In this document: positions 17,245-26,047 of the stretch, one piece after another | How the letters are laid out: every line of letters starts with the position of its first letter | How positions within the stretch are numbered: the stretch's first letter is position 1 | Program-made: the position numbers and the translations under genes | The notes under the pieces: generated by a model | What the model was told of the DNA's origin: nothing | The model's database searches: none | What the model saw: only the letters and a program-made list of their open reading frames with translations | Assembly (NCBI RefSeq): GCF_014647115.1 | Contig: NZ_BMOO01000001.1 | Location: 372,001 to 436,000, forward strand | Direction: 5' to 3' | Length of the DNA stretch: 64,000 bases | Origin: Halarchaeum rubridurum | GTDB taxonomy: Archaea; Halobacteriota; Halobacteria; Halobacteriales; Halobacteriaceae

Positions 17245-18471
17245 CTACTGGACGTAGGCGGCGTAGCCCGGCGTCCCGTTCTCCTCCTCGCGCTGAATCT
17301 TCTCGAGGGCGTCCTCGAAGTCCGCCATCGTGACGGTCTCGCGGCCGTCGCGGATGGCGAACATCCCGGCCTCGGTGGTGAGGGATTCGAGCTCCGCGCC
17401 GCTGAAGCCCTCGGTGTCGCGCGCGAGCGCCGCGTAGTCGACGGCCTCCGCGAGGTTCATCCCGCGCGTGTGGATGTCGAGGATGCGCTCGCGGGCGGCC
17501 TGGTCGGGCTCGGGCACCTCGATGAGGCGGTCGAAGCGACCGGGGCGGAGGATGGCGGAGTCGAGCATGTCGAAGCGGTTGGTGGCGGCGATGATGCGGA
17601 TGTCGCCGCGCTCGTCGAAGCCGTCCATCTCGTTGAGGAGCTGCATCATCGTCCGCTGGACCTCGGCGTCACCGCTCGTCTTCGAGTCCGTGCGCTCGGC
17701 GGCGACGGCGTCGATCTCGTCGATGAAGAGGATGGCGGGCTCCTCCTGCTCGGCGAGGTCGAAGAGGTCCCGGACGAGCCGGGAGCCCTCGCCGATGAAC
17801 TTCTGGACGAGCTCCGAGCCGGCCATCTTGATGAACGTCGCGTCCGTCTCGTTGGCGACGGCCTTCGCCATCATCGTCTTCCCCGTCCCCGGCGGGCCGT
17901 GGAGGAGCACGCCGCTCGGCGGCTCGACGCCGACGTGCTCGAACTGGTCGGGGTTGACGAGGGGGTCCTCGACGGCCTCGCGGACCTCGCGGAGCTCCTC
18001 GTCGAGACCGCCGATGTCCTCGTACTCGACGGAGGGCGACTGATCGACCTCCATCGCCTGTGCACGGGCGTCCGTCTCGTCGTCGAGGACGTCCTGGATG
18101 CTGAACGAGTCGTTGATGGTGACGCGGTCGCCGACCTCGACGCGCTCGCGGGTCCGGTCGGAGACGTCCGTGAGGACCTCCTGGTTGTTCCCGTGTTGCT
18201 TGACGACCGCGCCGTCCTCGGAGAGGTCCTCGACGGTGGCGAGGTAGAGCGACGCCGTCTTCAGCGTCTCGTTCTCGCGCTGGAGGTCGTCGACTTCCTC
18301 GCGGAGGTCGGCGCGGTGGTCTCGCACCGCCGCCAACTGCTCTTCGAGCTGGTCGTTGACGTCGACCAGCTGGCGGAGGTGGTCTCTGAGCGCCGCCAAC
18401 CGCTCTTCCGGGCTCGATTCGGGGTCGAGCTCGAGCGTCGGCCGGTCGGGGAGAGTGGGGCTGCGAGACAT
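17245..18471 (-). CDS. pan: Proteasome-activating nucleotidase PAN (AAA+ ATPase)
   Basis: 408 aa. Hexameric ATPase that unfolds substrates for the 20S proteasome. Order: N-terminal coiled coil (about 25-75), OB domain, AAA+ domain with Walker A GPPGTGKT (about 191-198), Walker B ILFIDEIDAV, and arginine finger region ILRPGRFDR. The C-terminus reads GYAAYVQ; the tyrosine is third from the end, so the tail is not the canonical hydrophobic-Tyr-X ending used to open the proteasome gate. Start ATG 18471 gives a typical acidic N-terminus. Confidence 0.93.
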   Translation of the reverse strand: MSRSPTLPDRPTLELDPESSPEERLAALRDHLRQLVDVNDQLEEQLAAVRDHRADLREEVDDLQRENETLKTASLYLATVEDLSEDGAVVKQHGNNQEVLTDVSDRTRERVEVGDRVTINDSFSIQDVLDDETDARAQAMEVDQSPSVEYEDIGGLDEELREVREAVEDPLVNPDQFEHVGVEPPSGVLLHGPPGTGKTMMAKAVANETDATFIKMAGSELVQKFIGEGSRLVRDLFDLAEQEEPAILFIDEIDAVAAERTDSKTSGDAEVQRTMMQLLNEMDGFDERGDIRIIAATNRFDMLDSAILRPGRFDRLIEVPEPDQAARERILDIHTRGMNLAEAVDYAALARDTEGFSGAELESLTTEAGMFAIRDGRETVTMADFEDALEKIQREEENGTPGYAAYVQ

Positions 18472-18567
18472 CCGTTGGGCGCGATAGGCACCCCATAAAG
18501 AAGTCCCTTTGGGTCACGGGCACACCCGCGGTGACCCCGGCCTCACCGGCGTTCCATCGGGCCGTCC

Positions 18568-20361
18568 TCAGAGCAGCAGGTCGTCTGCGCGGTCGAGGTA
18601 GTCGCGGTAGACGCCGATGGCGGACTCGATGGGGGCGGGCGAGGACATGTCGACGCCGGCGTCGCGCAGGAGGGCGAGCGGATACTCGGTCGACCCGCGC
18701 GTGAGGAAGTCGACGTACGCCTCGGCGGCGTCCCGGTCACCGTCGAGGATGTCCTGCGTGAGCGCGACGGCGGCGCTGATTCCCGTGCTGTACTGGTAGA
18801 CGTAGTAGGAGTAGTAGAAGTGGGGGATGCGCATCCACTCGCGCGCGATGCGGTCGTCGACGTGCGCGGGCTCGTAGAACTCGCGTTTGAGGTCGCCGTA
18901 GGCCTCGTCGAGGGCGTCCGGCGTCAGCGGCTCGCCGCTCTCCTCCATCGTGTGGATGGTGTGCTCGAAGTCCGCGAACAGCGTCTGCCGATAGAGCGTC
19001 GAGCGGAAGCGTTCGAGGTACTGATCGAGGACGTGCGCGCGCAGCGCCTCGTCGTCCGTGTGCTCCAGCAGGTAGTGGGTCAGCAGGCTCTCGTTGACCG
19101 TCGAGGCGACCTCCGCGACGAATATCTCGTAGTCGTTGTAGACGTACGGCTGGTGCTCGCTCGACAGTTGGCTGTGCAGCGAGTGGCCGAGCTCGTGCGC
19201 GAGCGTGTAGACCGAGTCGAGGTCGCCCTGGTAGTTCATCAGGATGAACGGCTGGGTGTCGTACGTCCCGCCGGAGTACGCCCCCGAGCGCTTGCCCTTG
19301 TTCTCGTAGACGTCCACCCACCCCGAGTCGAGCCCCTCGGCGACGCGTTCCTGGTAGTCCTCGCCGAGCGGCGCGACGGCCTCGACGACGTAGTCGCAGG
19401 CCTCCTCGTAGGGGATTTCGGGCTCCTCGGCGTCCGTCAGCGGCATGTAGAGGTCCCACATCTCCAGCTCGTCGACGTCGAGGGCGCGGCGCTTCAGGTC
19501 GGCGTGCCGGTGGAGCGCGTCGAGGTTCTCGCGCACCGTCTCCACGAGGTTGTCGTAGACCTCGACGGGGATGTTCGGGCCGTCGAGCGCCGCCTCCCGC
19601 GCCGTGTCGTACCCCCGCACCTGCGCGCGCTTGACGTCCGCCTTCGTCGAGTACTGCAGGGAGGAGCCGATGGTGTTTCGCACCTCGGAGATGCGGTCGT
19701 AGAACGAGGCGTGGACCGTCTCGCGGAACGCGCGGTCGCGCTCCTGGAGGAGCGTCGTGAGGTTCGCCTGCGTGATCGTCACGTCCTCGCCGTCCGGACC
19801 CTCGACCGTCGGGAACTCCAGGTCGGCGTTCGTGAGCATCCCGTACACCTCGCCGGGCGCGCCCATCACCTCGCCGAACTCCGAGATGACCTCCTCGACC
19901 TCCGCCGAGCGCGTGTGGTCTTTCATCCGGAAGACGTCGTCGAGGTAGTGCTCGTAGAGGTCGAGGCCGTCGGTCGCGGCGACCATCTCGTCGAGCTCCG
20001 CCCGGTCGAGCGACTGGAGCTCGGGTTCGAGGAAGGACGTCGCCGAGGAGAGCTTCGAAGCGAGCGCGGAGCCCCGGGACTTCAGCGCCTGGGCCTCCTG
20101 GTCGCGCGTGTCCTCGTCGGCGCGCATCCGGGCGTACGCCGCGAGCGTCGAGACGGTGCGCGCGACGTCCTCGTACGCCGCCAGGAACTCGCGGAGCGTC
20201 TCGCCGTCCGCGGCGACGCGCCCCTCGTACTCGCGGAGCTCCTCGATACCCTCCTTCGCCGCCTCGAAGTCCTCCTCCCACGCCTCGGTGGAGTCGTAGA
20301 CGCTCTCCAGGTCCCACTTGTCCGCCGCGTCGATCTCCTCGCGCTCAGGGACGGTACTCAT
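18568..20361 (-). CDS. pepF: Oligoendopeptidase F (M3B metallopeptidase)
   Basis: 597 aa. Cytoplasmic zinc peptidase degrading short peptides. The zinc site HELGH lies in TLAHELGHSLHSQLS near residue 388, with a downstream catalytic-domain Glu in FVAEVASTVNESLL. The N-terminal helical region (EREEIDAADKWDLESVY onward) is typical for PepF. ATG 20361 is chosen over upstream in-frame codons that read antisense through truA. It sits between truA and pan on the minus strand. Confidence 0.93.
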   Translation of the reverse strand: MSTVPEREEIDAADKWDLESVYDSTEAWEEDFEAAKEGIEELREYEGRVAADGETLREFLAAYEDVARTVSTLAAYARMRADEDTRDQEAQALKSRGSALASKLSSATSFLEPELQSLDRAELDEMVAATDGLDLYEHYLDDVFRMKDHTRSAEVEEVISEFGEVMGAPGEVYGMLTNADLEFPTVEGPDGEDVTITQANLTTLLQERDRAFRETVHASFYDRISEVRNTIGSSLQYSTKADVKRAQVRGYDTAREAALDGPNIPVEVYDNLVETVRENLDALHRHADLKRRALDVDELEMWDLYMPLTDAEEPEIPYEEACDYVVEAVAPLGEDYQERVAEGLDSGWVDVYENKGKRSGAYSGGTYDTQPFILMNYQGDLDSVYTLAHELGHSLHSQLSSEHQPYVYNDYEIFVAEVASTVNESLLTHYLLEHTDDEALRAHVLDQYLERFRSTLYRQTLFADFEHTIHTMEESGEPLTPDALDEAYGDLKREFYEPAHVDDRIAREWMRIPHFYYSYYVYQYSTGISAAVALTQDILDGDRDAAEAYVDFLTRGSTEYPLALLRDAGVDMSSPAPIESAIGVYRDYLDRADDLLL

Positions 20362-20398
20362 TGGCGAACACAGGTGCCGCGGCGCTGTTAAGCGTTCC

Positions 20399-21229
20399 TC
20401 ACCGGTCCGTGAGGCCGTCGACGACGGTGCCCGCGACCCGGGCGCTCGCGCGGCGCGCGGCACGCTCCTCCGCGAAGAACGCGCGAGTGTCCCGGACCGC
20501 GCGCGCGTCGCGCTCGAACGCGACGTCGAACCGCGGCCGGTCGTAGTCGACGCCCGCGAGGACGAGCGGGCCCGGCGGGGCTTCGGGGACACCCTCGGGA
20601 CCCGGGAGCGGGTCGGGGGCGAGGACGCGCTCGACCTTCGACGGCGGGGCCGCGCCCGTCGCCACGCTCCGCACGAGCGACGCGACGCGGCGGACGAACC
20701 CCCGGGGGAAGCCGCCGGCGCGCGCCCGCAACGCGAGGAAGTCCCCGTCGCCGTCATCGTCGCGCTCGACGGCGAGCGAGAGGTCGCGCTCCGTCCCCGC
20801 GTCGTCGCTCGTCAGGTTGTGGAAGTCGTGCGCCCCCGAGAGTGCGCGGGCGGCGTCGCGGGCGAGGGCCGGGTCCGCCGCCGGCGCGTAGAGGTGGTAG
20901 ACGTACTCGCGCGCGACGGCGTCGTGCGTCGCGTGGAAGTCCGCGGGGACGGCCGCGTGCGCCCACGCCCGGACGGCGTCGTGGAGTTCGGCGTTCAGCG
21001 CGCGCGGCGTCAGCCACTCCGGGCAGTCGAACGCGACCGTCTGGGCGAGGGCGGAGACGCCCGCGTCCGTCCGCCCCGCGGCCGCGTACCCCGGTGGCTT
21101 GTCGCCCTCGAAGACGCCGTGCGCGCGCAACGCGTCGAAGAGCGCGTCCTCAACCGTCGGGACGTCCGGTTGGCGCTGGAAGCCGCGGAAGGGGCGGCCG
21201 TCGTAGGCGAGGCGGAACGCGCGGCGCAT
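20399..21229 (-). CDS. truA: tRNA pseudouridine synthase A
   Basis: 276 aa. Makes pseudouridine at positions 38-40 of tRNA anticodon arms. The catalytic Asp is in GRTDAGVSALAQ (about residues 52-63), and the start AFRLAYDGRPFRGFQRQP and the FHATHDAVAREYVYHLY segment are family hallmarks. The stop of hisS is 6 bp upstream, so hisS-truA form an operon of tRNA genes. pepF follows after 37 bp. Confidence 0.93.
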   Translation of the reverse strand: MRRAFRLAYDGRPFRGFQRQPDVPTVEDALFDALRAHGVFEGDKPPGYAAAGRTDAGVSALAQTVAFDCPEWLTPRALNAELHDAVRAWAHAAVPADFHATHDAVAREYVYHLYAPAADPALARDAARALSGAHDFHNLTSDDAGTERDLSLAVERDDDGDGDFLALRARAGGFPRGFVRRVASLVRSVATGAAPPSKVERVLAPDPLPGPEGVPEAPPGPLVLAGVDYDRPRFDVAFERDARAVRDTRAFFAEERAARRASARVAGTVVDGLTDR

Positions 21230-21235
21230 CCGTGC

Positions 21236-22534
21236 CTACGCGACGTCGTCGTAGCGCGGTTCGTCGTGCTCGCCGGGGAACTCATCAACGGGGACCTGGG
21301 TCTGGTCGCCCGACGCCATGTCCTTCACCGTGACGTTGCCGTCTTCGAGGTCGCGCTCTCCCACGATGACGACCGTCTCGGCGTTGATCGAGTCCGCGTA
21401 GTTCATCTGCGACCCGAAGGAGCGCCCCGAGACGTCGGTCTCGACGACGTGCCCGCGCTCGCGGAGGTCGCGCGCGACCCGCGCGGCCTCCGGACGGACG
21501 TCACCCACTTGGAGGACGTAGTAGTCCGTCCGGACCGCCTCCTCGGGCCAGACGCCCGCGCGCTGACAGAGGAGCGGGAGCGTCGAGTAGCCCGTGGCGA
21601 ACCCGACCGCGGGCGTAGGCTGCCCGCCGAAGGACTCGATGAGGTCGTCGTAGCGCCCGCCGCCGAAGACCGAGCGCCCGACCTCGCCCGTCGAGTCGAA
21701 GCACTCGAAGACGACGCCCGTGTAGTAGTCGAGGCCGCGCGCCGTCGTGAGCGAGACGGTGAGGTGGTCCCGGACGCCGTAATCCTCGGTCGCCCGCAGG
21801 ACCGCGCGGAGGTTCTCGACGGCGTCCGTCACGCGCTCCGTGTCCGCGAAGTCGACGAGGTCGTCGAGGTCGTTCGACGCGATGACGTCGTCGAACGCCT
21901 CGGCCTGCGCGACCGAGAGTCCCGTGCCCGCGAGCCGCTCGACGTAGTCGTTGTCGTCGAGTTTCGCGCGCTTGTCCACGACGCGGATGGCCTCGCGGAC
22001 GTCGACGTCCGCGTCGAAGCTGTTCAGCACGCCGCCGAGGACGTCTCGATGACTCACGCGGAGCTCGAAGTCCTCGGCCGTCAGCCCGAGGTCGGTGAGC
22101 GCGCTCGCCGCCGTCGCCAGCACCTCCGCGTCCGCCTCCGGCTCCGCGGAGCCGAAGAGGTCGACGTTCGTCTGGTAGAACTCCCGGTTGCGCCCCGACT
22201 GGGGCTCCTCGTAGCGCCAGAAGTCCCGCGTCGAATACCACTTGATGGGCTTACTGAGCGCCTGCTGTTTCGCCACGACCATCCGCGCCACCGTCGGCGT
22301 CAGTTCGGGCGTGAGCGTGACGTGCCGGCCGCCCTGGTCCTCGAAGTCGTAGAGCTCCGTGACGATGTCGCCGCCCGACTTGTCCGTCCACATCTCCGCG
22401 CGTTCGAGCGCCGGCGTCCCGATTTCGCGGAAGCCGTAGCGGCGGGCCGCGTCCTCGACGGCGTCCATCGCCTCCCGCCGAGCGCGCATCTCCCCGGGGT
22501 AGAAGTCCCGGAAGCCCTTGAGTCGGTCGTACAT
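21236..22534 (-). CDS. hisS: Histidyl-tRNA synthetase (class II)
   Basis: 432 aa. Charges tRNA-His. N-terminal MYDRLKGFRDFYPGEM leads to motif 1; motif 2 appears in WYSTRDFWRYEEPQSGRNREF; the histidine-binding block is GLDYYTGVVFECF; motif 3 lies in GGRYDDLIESFGG. The C-terminal anticodon-binding domain covers about residues 335-420. Length is normal. The gene starts the hisS-truA pair. Confidence 0.95.
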   Translation of the reverse strand: MYDRLKGFRDFYPGEMRARREAMDAVEDAARRYGFREIGTPALERAEMWTDKSGGDIVTELYDFEDQGGRHVTLTPELTPTVARMVVAKQQALSKPIKWYSTRDFWRYEEPQSGRNREFYQTNVDLFGSAEPEADAEVLATAASALTDLGLTAEDFELRVSHRDVLGGVLNSFDADVDVREAIRVVDKRAKLDDNDYVERLAGTGLSVAQAEAFDDVIASNDLDDLVDFADTERVTDAVENLRAVLRATEDYGVRDHLTVSLTTARGLDYYTGVVFECFDSTGEVGRSVFGGGRYDDLIESFGGQPTPAVGFATGYSTLPLLCQRAGVWPEEAVRTDYYVLQVGDVRPEAARVARDLRERGHVVETDVSGRSFGSQMNYADSINAETVVIVGERDLEDGNVTVKDMASGDQTQVPVDEFPGEHDEPRYDDVA

Positions 22535-22582
22535 ACGCCCGAATTGACCCGGGGCGCGCTTGAAGCCTGTCCTTCGACGCCG

Positions 22583-23455
22583 CTACTGCGCGAGCAACGC
22601 GATCCCCGCGACGGCGAGCGCCGACGCCGCCAACCGCGTCCGGAACCCCTCCTCCGCGAGGAGCACGCCACCGAGGACGACCGCGACGACCGACTGGGCG
22701 TTTATCACCGTCGCCGCCACGCTCGCCGACGTCACCGAGAACGACAGCGTCGTCGCCACGCGCGCGAGCGCGACGACGACCGCTATCCCGACGAACTTCG
22801 GGAGGGCCGCGCGTACCCCCGCGTCCGGCCAGTCGCGGAGCGCGAGCGGCGCGAGGAAGACCGCCGGCCCGAGGAGGCTCACGATGACCCAGTACGCCGC
22901 CGGGACGCCGACGTCCTGGAGGGCCACGCGCTTCGCCACGTCGCTCACGCCGTAACACGCCGCCGAGAACAGCGCGAGTTGCACCGCGCGCGACTCCGTG
23001 AGGTTCCGCAGCGGGTCGAGCAGTCGCCCGCCCTCGTAGTTGGCGAGGTAGACCGCCGCCGTCACGACGGCGATGCCCGCCACCTGGAGCGGCCCGAGCG
23101 CCACCGGGAGGAGGAGGACTTCGAGCGGCAGGACGAACACCGGCACGATCTTCGCCACCGGCGCGACGAGCGTCACGTCGCCCGCCGCGAGCGCGCGCGT
23201 CACCGTCAGAAATCCGAGCGCCGCAAAGCCGACCGTGACGAGGACGACCGCGATACCGAACGCGGAGAGCGACGGCACCGTGGGGAACCCCCCGAGGTAC
23301 ACGTACGCCCCCGGCAGGTACCACGCGGTCGCGATGCCGTTGACGACGACGGCGATGACCGCACCCGAATAGCCCGAGAAATAGCGTTTCAGGGAGTAGA
23401 GATAGCCGCCCCACAGCAACGCGGCCACGACGGCGGGGAGGAGACCGGGGACCAT
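22583..23455 (-). CDS. EamA/DMT-family transporter (second copy in window)
   Basis: 290 aa with about ten helices in two EamA repeats; the motif TRALAAGDVTLVAPVAKIVP closes the first repeat, and TSASVAATVINAQSVVAVVL the second. Sequence is clearly different from the EamA gene at 10.3 kb. The substrate is unknown. It lies between pdcd5 (40-bp gap) and hisS (48-bp gap) on the same strand, so it may be carried along in that transcription unit. Confidence 0.86.
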   Translation of the reverse strand: MVPGLLPAVVAALLWGGYLYSLKRYFSGYSGAVIAVVVNGIATAWYLPGAYVYLGGFPTVPSLSAFGIAVVLVTVGFAALGFLTVTRALAAGDVTLVAPVAKIVPVFVLPLEVLLLPVALGPLQVAGIAVVTAAVYLANYEGGRLLDPLRNLTESRAVQLALFSAACYGVSDVAKRVALQDVGVPAAYWVIVSLLGPAVFLAPLALRDWPDAGVRAALPKFVGIAVVVALARVATTLSFSVTSASVAATVINAQSVVAVVLGGVLLAEEGFRTRLAASALAVAGIALLAQ

Positions 23456-23495
23456 ACAGGCCCGACCCCGCCGAGCGCGGAAAGCGTTCCGTCTC

Positions 23496-23861
23496 CTACC
23501 GACGCGAGATGTCGAAGGACTTCGAGTCCGGCTTCAGCTCGCGCAGCAGCTCCTTCATCTGCTCCTCGTCCAGCTGGTCCTGCAGGCGACCCGAGCGCCC
23601 GAGCGCCACGACCTGCTGTTCGACGCGCTCCGCGAGGTCTGGCTTGCTCATCTTCACGGAGTTCAGCCGCCGCCGCGCGCCGTCCGAGAGGTACTGGCGG
23701 AGAATGGCCTGCTTTTGCTCCTCGGCCTGCTGCTGGGCCTGCTGTTGGGCCTCCGCGTTCGCGGCCGCGTCGCCGCCGCCCTGCTGTTGTTGCTGTTTCA
23801 GCTGCTCGCGCTTCTGCTTTCGGAGCTCCTCCAGTCGGTCGTCGTCGGGGGTCTCGCTCAT
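23496..23861 (-). CDS. PDCD5-family DNA-binding protein
   Basis: 121 aa. Archaeal homologue of human PDCD5/TFAR19, a small helical protein reported to bind double-stranded DNA. A charged Gln-rich N-terminal region ([16 protein letters not shown], then a poly-Gln/Ala coil) precedes the compact helical core [20 protein letters not shown] ... [14 protein letters not shown], ending [13 protein letters not shown]. It normally pairs with rps19e; here the pair is kept on the same strand but is separated by almost 500 bp of hairpin-rich DNA. Confidence 0.9.
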   Translation of the reverse strand: MSETPDDDRLEELRKQKREQLKQQQQQGGGDAAANAEAQQQAQQQAEEQKQAILRQYLSDGARRRLNSVKMSKPDLAERVEQQVVALGRSGRLQDQLDEEQMKELLRELKPDSKSFDISRR

Positions 23862-24359
23862 GCGTGACCGTAGGCGTTCGAGCGGGAAAAAGGCTTAGGA
23901 CCCCCACCTTTTTCCAGGTCGGGTGCGCTTCGCGCACCCTCCCCGCAAAAAGCTGGACCAAAAAATCCCGCGAGCGCGAAGCGCTCGCGGACGAGAGCAG
24001 AAAACCACCACCGCAACCAAGAGCCGCCACCGCAGCCGCTTACCGTGAACCCTGCACGAAAAAATCCGCGAGCCGGTGGCTCGCGGCACGGGAACGGTAA
24101 GGGGCAAAAACGCGAACTCCCTCTACGAGCGGGGTGCCGCGACACGCGTCGTGTCGCGGGCCGACGCACGCGGGCTGACGAGGCCACGCGTCGGGAGCGA
24201 TCAGGGGGCGATCAACCGAACACGGCTAGCGTCCGCGCACCGAGCGGGTCGAAGACCCCGGACGTGCGCGGTTCACTCGCGCGCGAGGCCCGAGTACCCC
24301 CGAAGGGGGTAGACGGGCTTTTGCCAGCCCCGGCTCCGCCGGGGCACAGCAAACGGTCG
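23862..24359. repeat. Hairpin-rich intergenic insertion between rps19e and pdcd5
   Basis: 498 bp without a credible gene. It holds six perfect GC-rich inverted repeats, each with a three-base loop: 23921-23939 (8-bp stem, TTC), 23968-23990 (10 bp, GAA), 24066-24086 (9 bp, GGT), 24137-24159 (10 bp, CGT), 24295-24311 (7 bp, GAA) and 24327-24345 (8 bp, TCC). At 23901-23966 there is a minus-orientation copy of the TTTTTGGTCCAGCTTTTT / GGAAAAAGGTGGG element seen downstream of gltA; at 24317-24354 a degenerate relative ends GCAAACGGTCG. The upstream gene and its usual partner flank it. Confidence 0.7.
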
Positions 24360-24815
24360 TTACGCGTAGCGTTCGAGCTCGGGGCGGTCGAGGTCTTCGA
24401 GGACGTCGCCGGCGGTGTCGTCGAGGAGGCTGCGGCCCTCGCCGGTGACGATGCGGCCCTCGGAGCCCTGCTGCTGCACGAGGTCGGCGTCCTCCAGCTG
24501 CTGGAGGATGGTCCGGATGACGTTCTTCGAGCCGTCGGTCTTCTGTCGCGGGGCGACGCGGTAGCGCGTCGAGCCCTTCGTCAGGGAGCCGTACTCGGTG
24601 CTGAGTCGCTCGACGCCGACGGGGCCGTCGACGGCGACCTTGCGCAGGAGGCTGGCGGCGCGGCGCGCCCAGAAGTCGTCCTGCTGGGGGGGCATCTCGC
24701 GGTCGTGGCCGGTCTTGGCGAACGCGGCCCACTCGGGGGCCTCGACGACGTCGTCGAGTTCCTCGGTCAGTGCGTCGATGAGCTCGTCCGTCGGGGCATC
24801 GTAGAGGGTTGCCAT
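24360..24815 (-). CDS. rps19e: 30S ribosomal protein S19e
   Basis: 151 aa. Archaeal/eukaryotic-type small-subunit protein required for 30S maturation. Family features: MATLYDAPTDELIDALTEEL, PEWAAFAKTGHDREMPPQ, FWARRAASLLRKVAVDGPVG, and the RNA-binding loop region YGSLTKGSTRYRVAPRQKT. ATG 24815 gives the canonical N-terminus; longer frames upstream run into the membrane-protein gene antisense or out-of-frame. It precedes pdcd5 on the minus strand. Confidence 0.95.
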   Translation of the reverse strand: MATLYDAPTDELIDALTEELDDVVEAPEWAAFAKTGHDREMPPQQDDFWARRAASLLRKVAVDGPVGVERLSTEYGSLTKGSTRYRVAPRQKTDGSKNVIRTILQQLEDADLVQQQGSEGRIVTGEGRSLLDDTAGDVLEDLDRPELERYA

Positions 24816-24853
24816 TACGCTGTTTTGGTCGGCCGCGAGGGTTAAAGGCATCG

Positions 24854-25879
24854 TTAGCGCCGCGCGCGGAGTTCGAGCCACGCGGCCGCGCCGCCGCCGG
24901 CGACGGTCGGGGCCCAGTAGACGGCGGCGCGGAAGACGAGCGCGGCGGAGGTGGCGGTGGCGGCGGTGACGCCCGTCGTGGGGACGAGGAGGAGGACGAG
25001 GGCGGCCTCGACGCCGCCCGCGCCGCCGGGGAGGGGCGTGACGCTGGCGATGGTGGCGACGGGGACGGCGATGAAGACGATGGCGGCGGCGACGTCGGTG
25101 GCGGGCGTGAGCGTCCAGAGGGAGAGGTAGAGGGCGGCGCAGAGACAGAGCCACCCGAGCGTGGACCACGTGACGGCGACGGCGAGGTCGCGGCGGCTGG
25201 TGGCGACGCGCTCGATGGAGCGCACGAAGCCGTCGACGCGCTCGCGGACGGCGTCGCGGCCGGGGGCGGAGACGCGGGGCAGGTGACGTCCGAGGCGCGC
25301 CCAGACGGGGTGGACGACGCCGACGAGGCGACGCTTGGTGGCGGTCCGGTAGCGCCACGCGAGCGCGGCGACGGCGGGGACGGCGACGGCGAGGGCGACG
25401 ACGACGCCGAAGACGAACTGGACGCTGTCGCCGGCGGCGTAGCGGGCGACGTAGTAGGTGAGACCGACGAGCGCGAGGACGATGGAGGGGACGAAGTTGA
25501 GGGTGTCGACGCTGGCGATGGCGGCGAGGCCGGTCTCGTATTCGCTGTCGGTGGCGCGGGAGATGAGGAGGGCGCTGAAGGGTTCGCCGCCGGCCTGGCC
25601 GAACGGCGTGATGTTGTTGGCGAAGGCGGCGGCGGCGTAGAGGAGGAGGGCGTCCCACGCGCTCGTGGCGACGCCGAGGGCGTCGAGCACGCGCCGGAGG
25701 GCGAGCGACCACGCGACGAGCCACGCGAGGCCGACGGCGAGGATGACGGCGAACGCCCGGAGTTCGAGGAGCGCGAGCGTGCGGGCGATGTCGTCGACGC
25801 CGACGACCCAGAAGAGCAGGGCGAGGACGGCGGCGACGGCGGCGAACCCGACGCCGATTGCGCGGGAGTCGAACTCCAT
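24854..25879 (-). CDS. Flippase-like membrane protein (lysylphosphatidylglycerol synthase TM-domain family, UPF0104)
   Basis: 341 aa with about eight hydrophobic helices. It has the family blocks AAAAFANNITPFGQAGGEPF and VTPLPGGAGGVEAALVLL (two Pro/Gly signature loops). Only the membrane domain is present, without the C-terminal aminoacyl-transfer domain of MprF, so a lipid-translocating or glycolipid-related role is more likely than lipid aminoacylation; that is inference. It is first of the minus-strand run and is divergent from thiL across 168 bp. Confidence 0.82.
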   Translation of the reverse strand: MEFDSRAIGVGFAAVAAVLALLFWVVGVDDIARTLALLELRAFAVILAVGLAWLVAWSLALRRVLDALGVATSAWDALLLYAAAAFANNITPFGQAGGEPFSALLISRATDSEYETGLAAIASVDTLNFVPSIVLALVGLTYYVARYAAGDSVQFVFGVVVALAVAVPAVAALAWRYRTATKRRLVGVVHPVWARLGRHLPRVSAPGRDAVRERVDGFVRSIERVATSRRDLAVAVTWSTLGWLCLCAALYLSLWTLTPATDVAAAIVFIAVPVATIASVTPLPGGAGGVEAALVLLLVPTTGVTAATATSAALVFRAAVYWAPTVAGGGAAAWLELRARR

Positions 25880-26047
25880 TCACCCGAGTCGACAGCGGGC
25901 GTGCGCGTAAAGGCACCGACCGTGCGGCGGCGTGCGGGGCGTGGCGACGGCGGCGCGACCCGAGCGACGCACGGGCGCGGCGACCGACGGCGGGGCTGAC
26001 GGCGTGCGAAGCGGTGGCGTTTTGCCGGCGGCCGCCGGGGTGTCGGT

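Noticed and set aside
20318-24100. 1260-residue open frame on the plus strand opposite truA, hisS, EamA and pdcd5
   Set aside because: Antisense shadow: the minus-strand genes have full family motifs and the plus frame has none.
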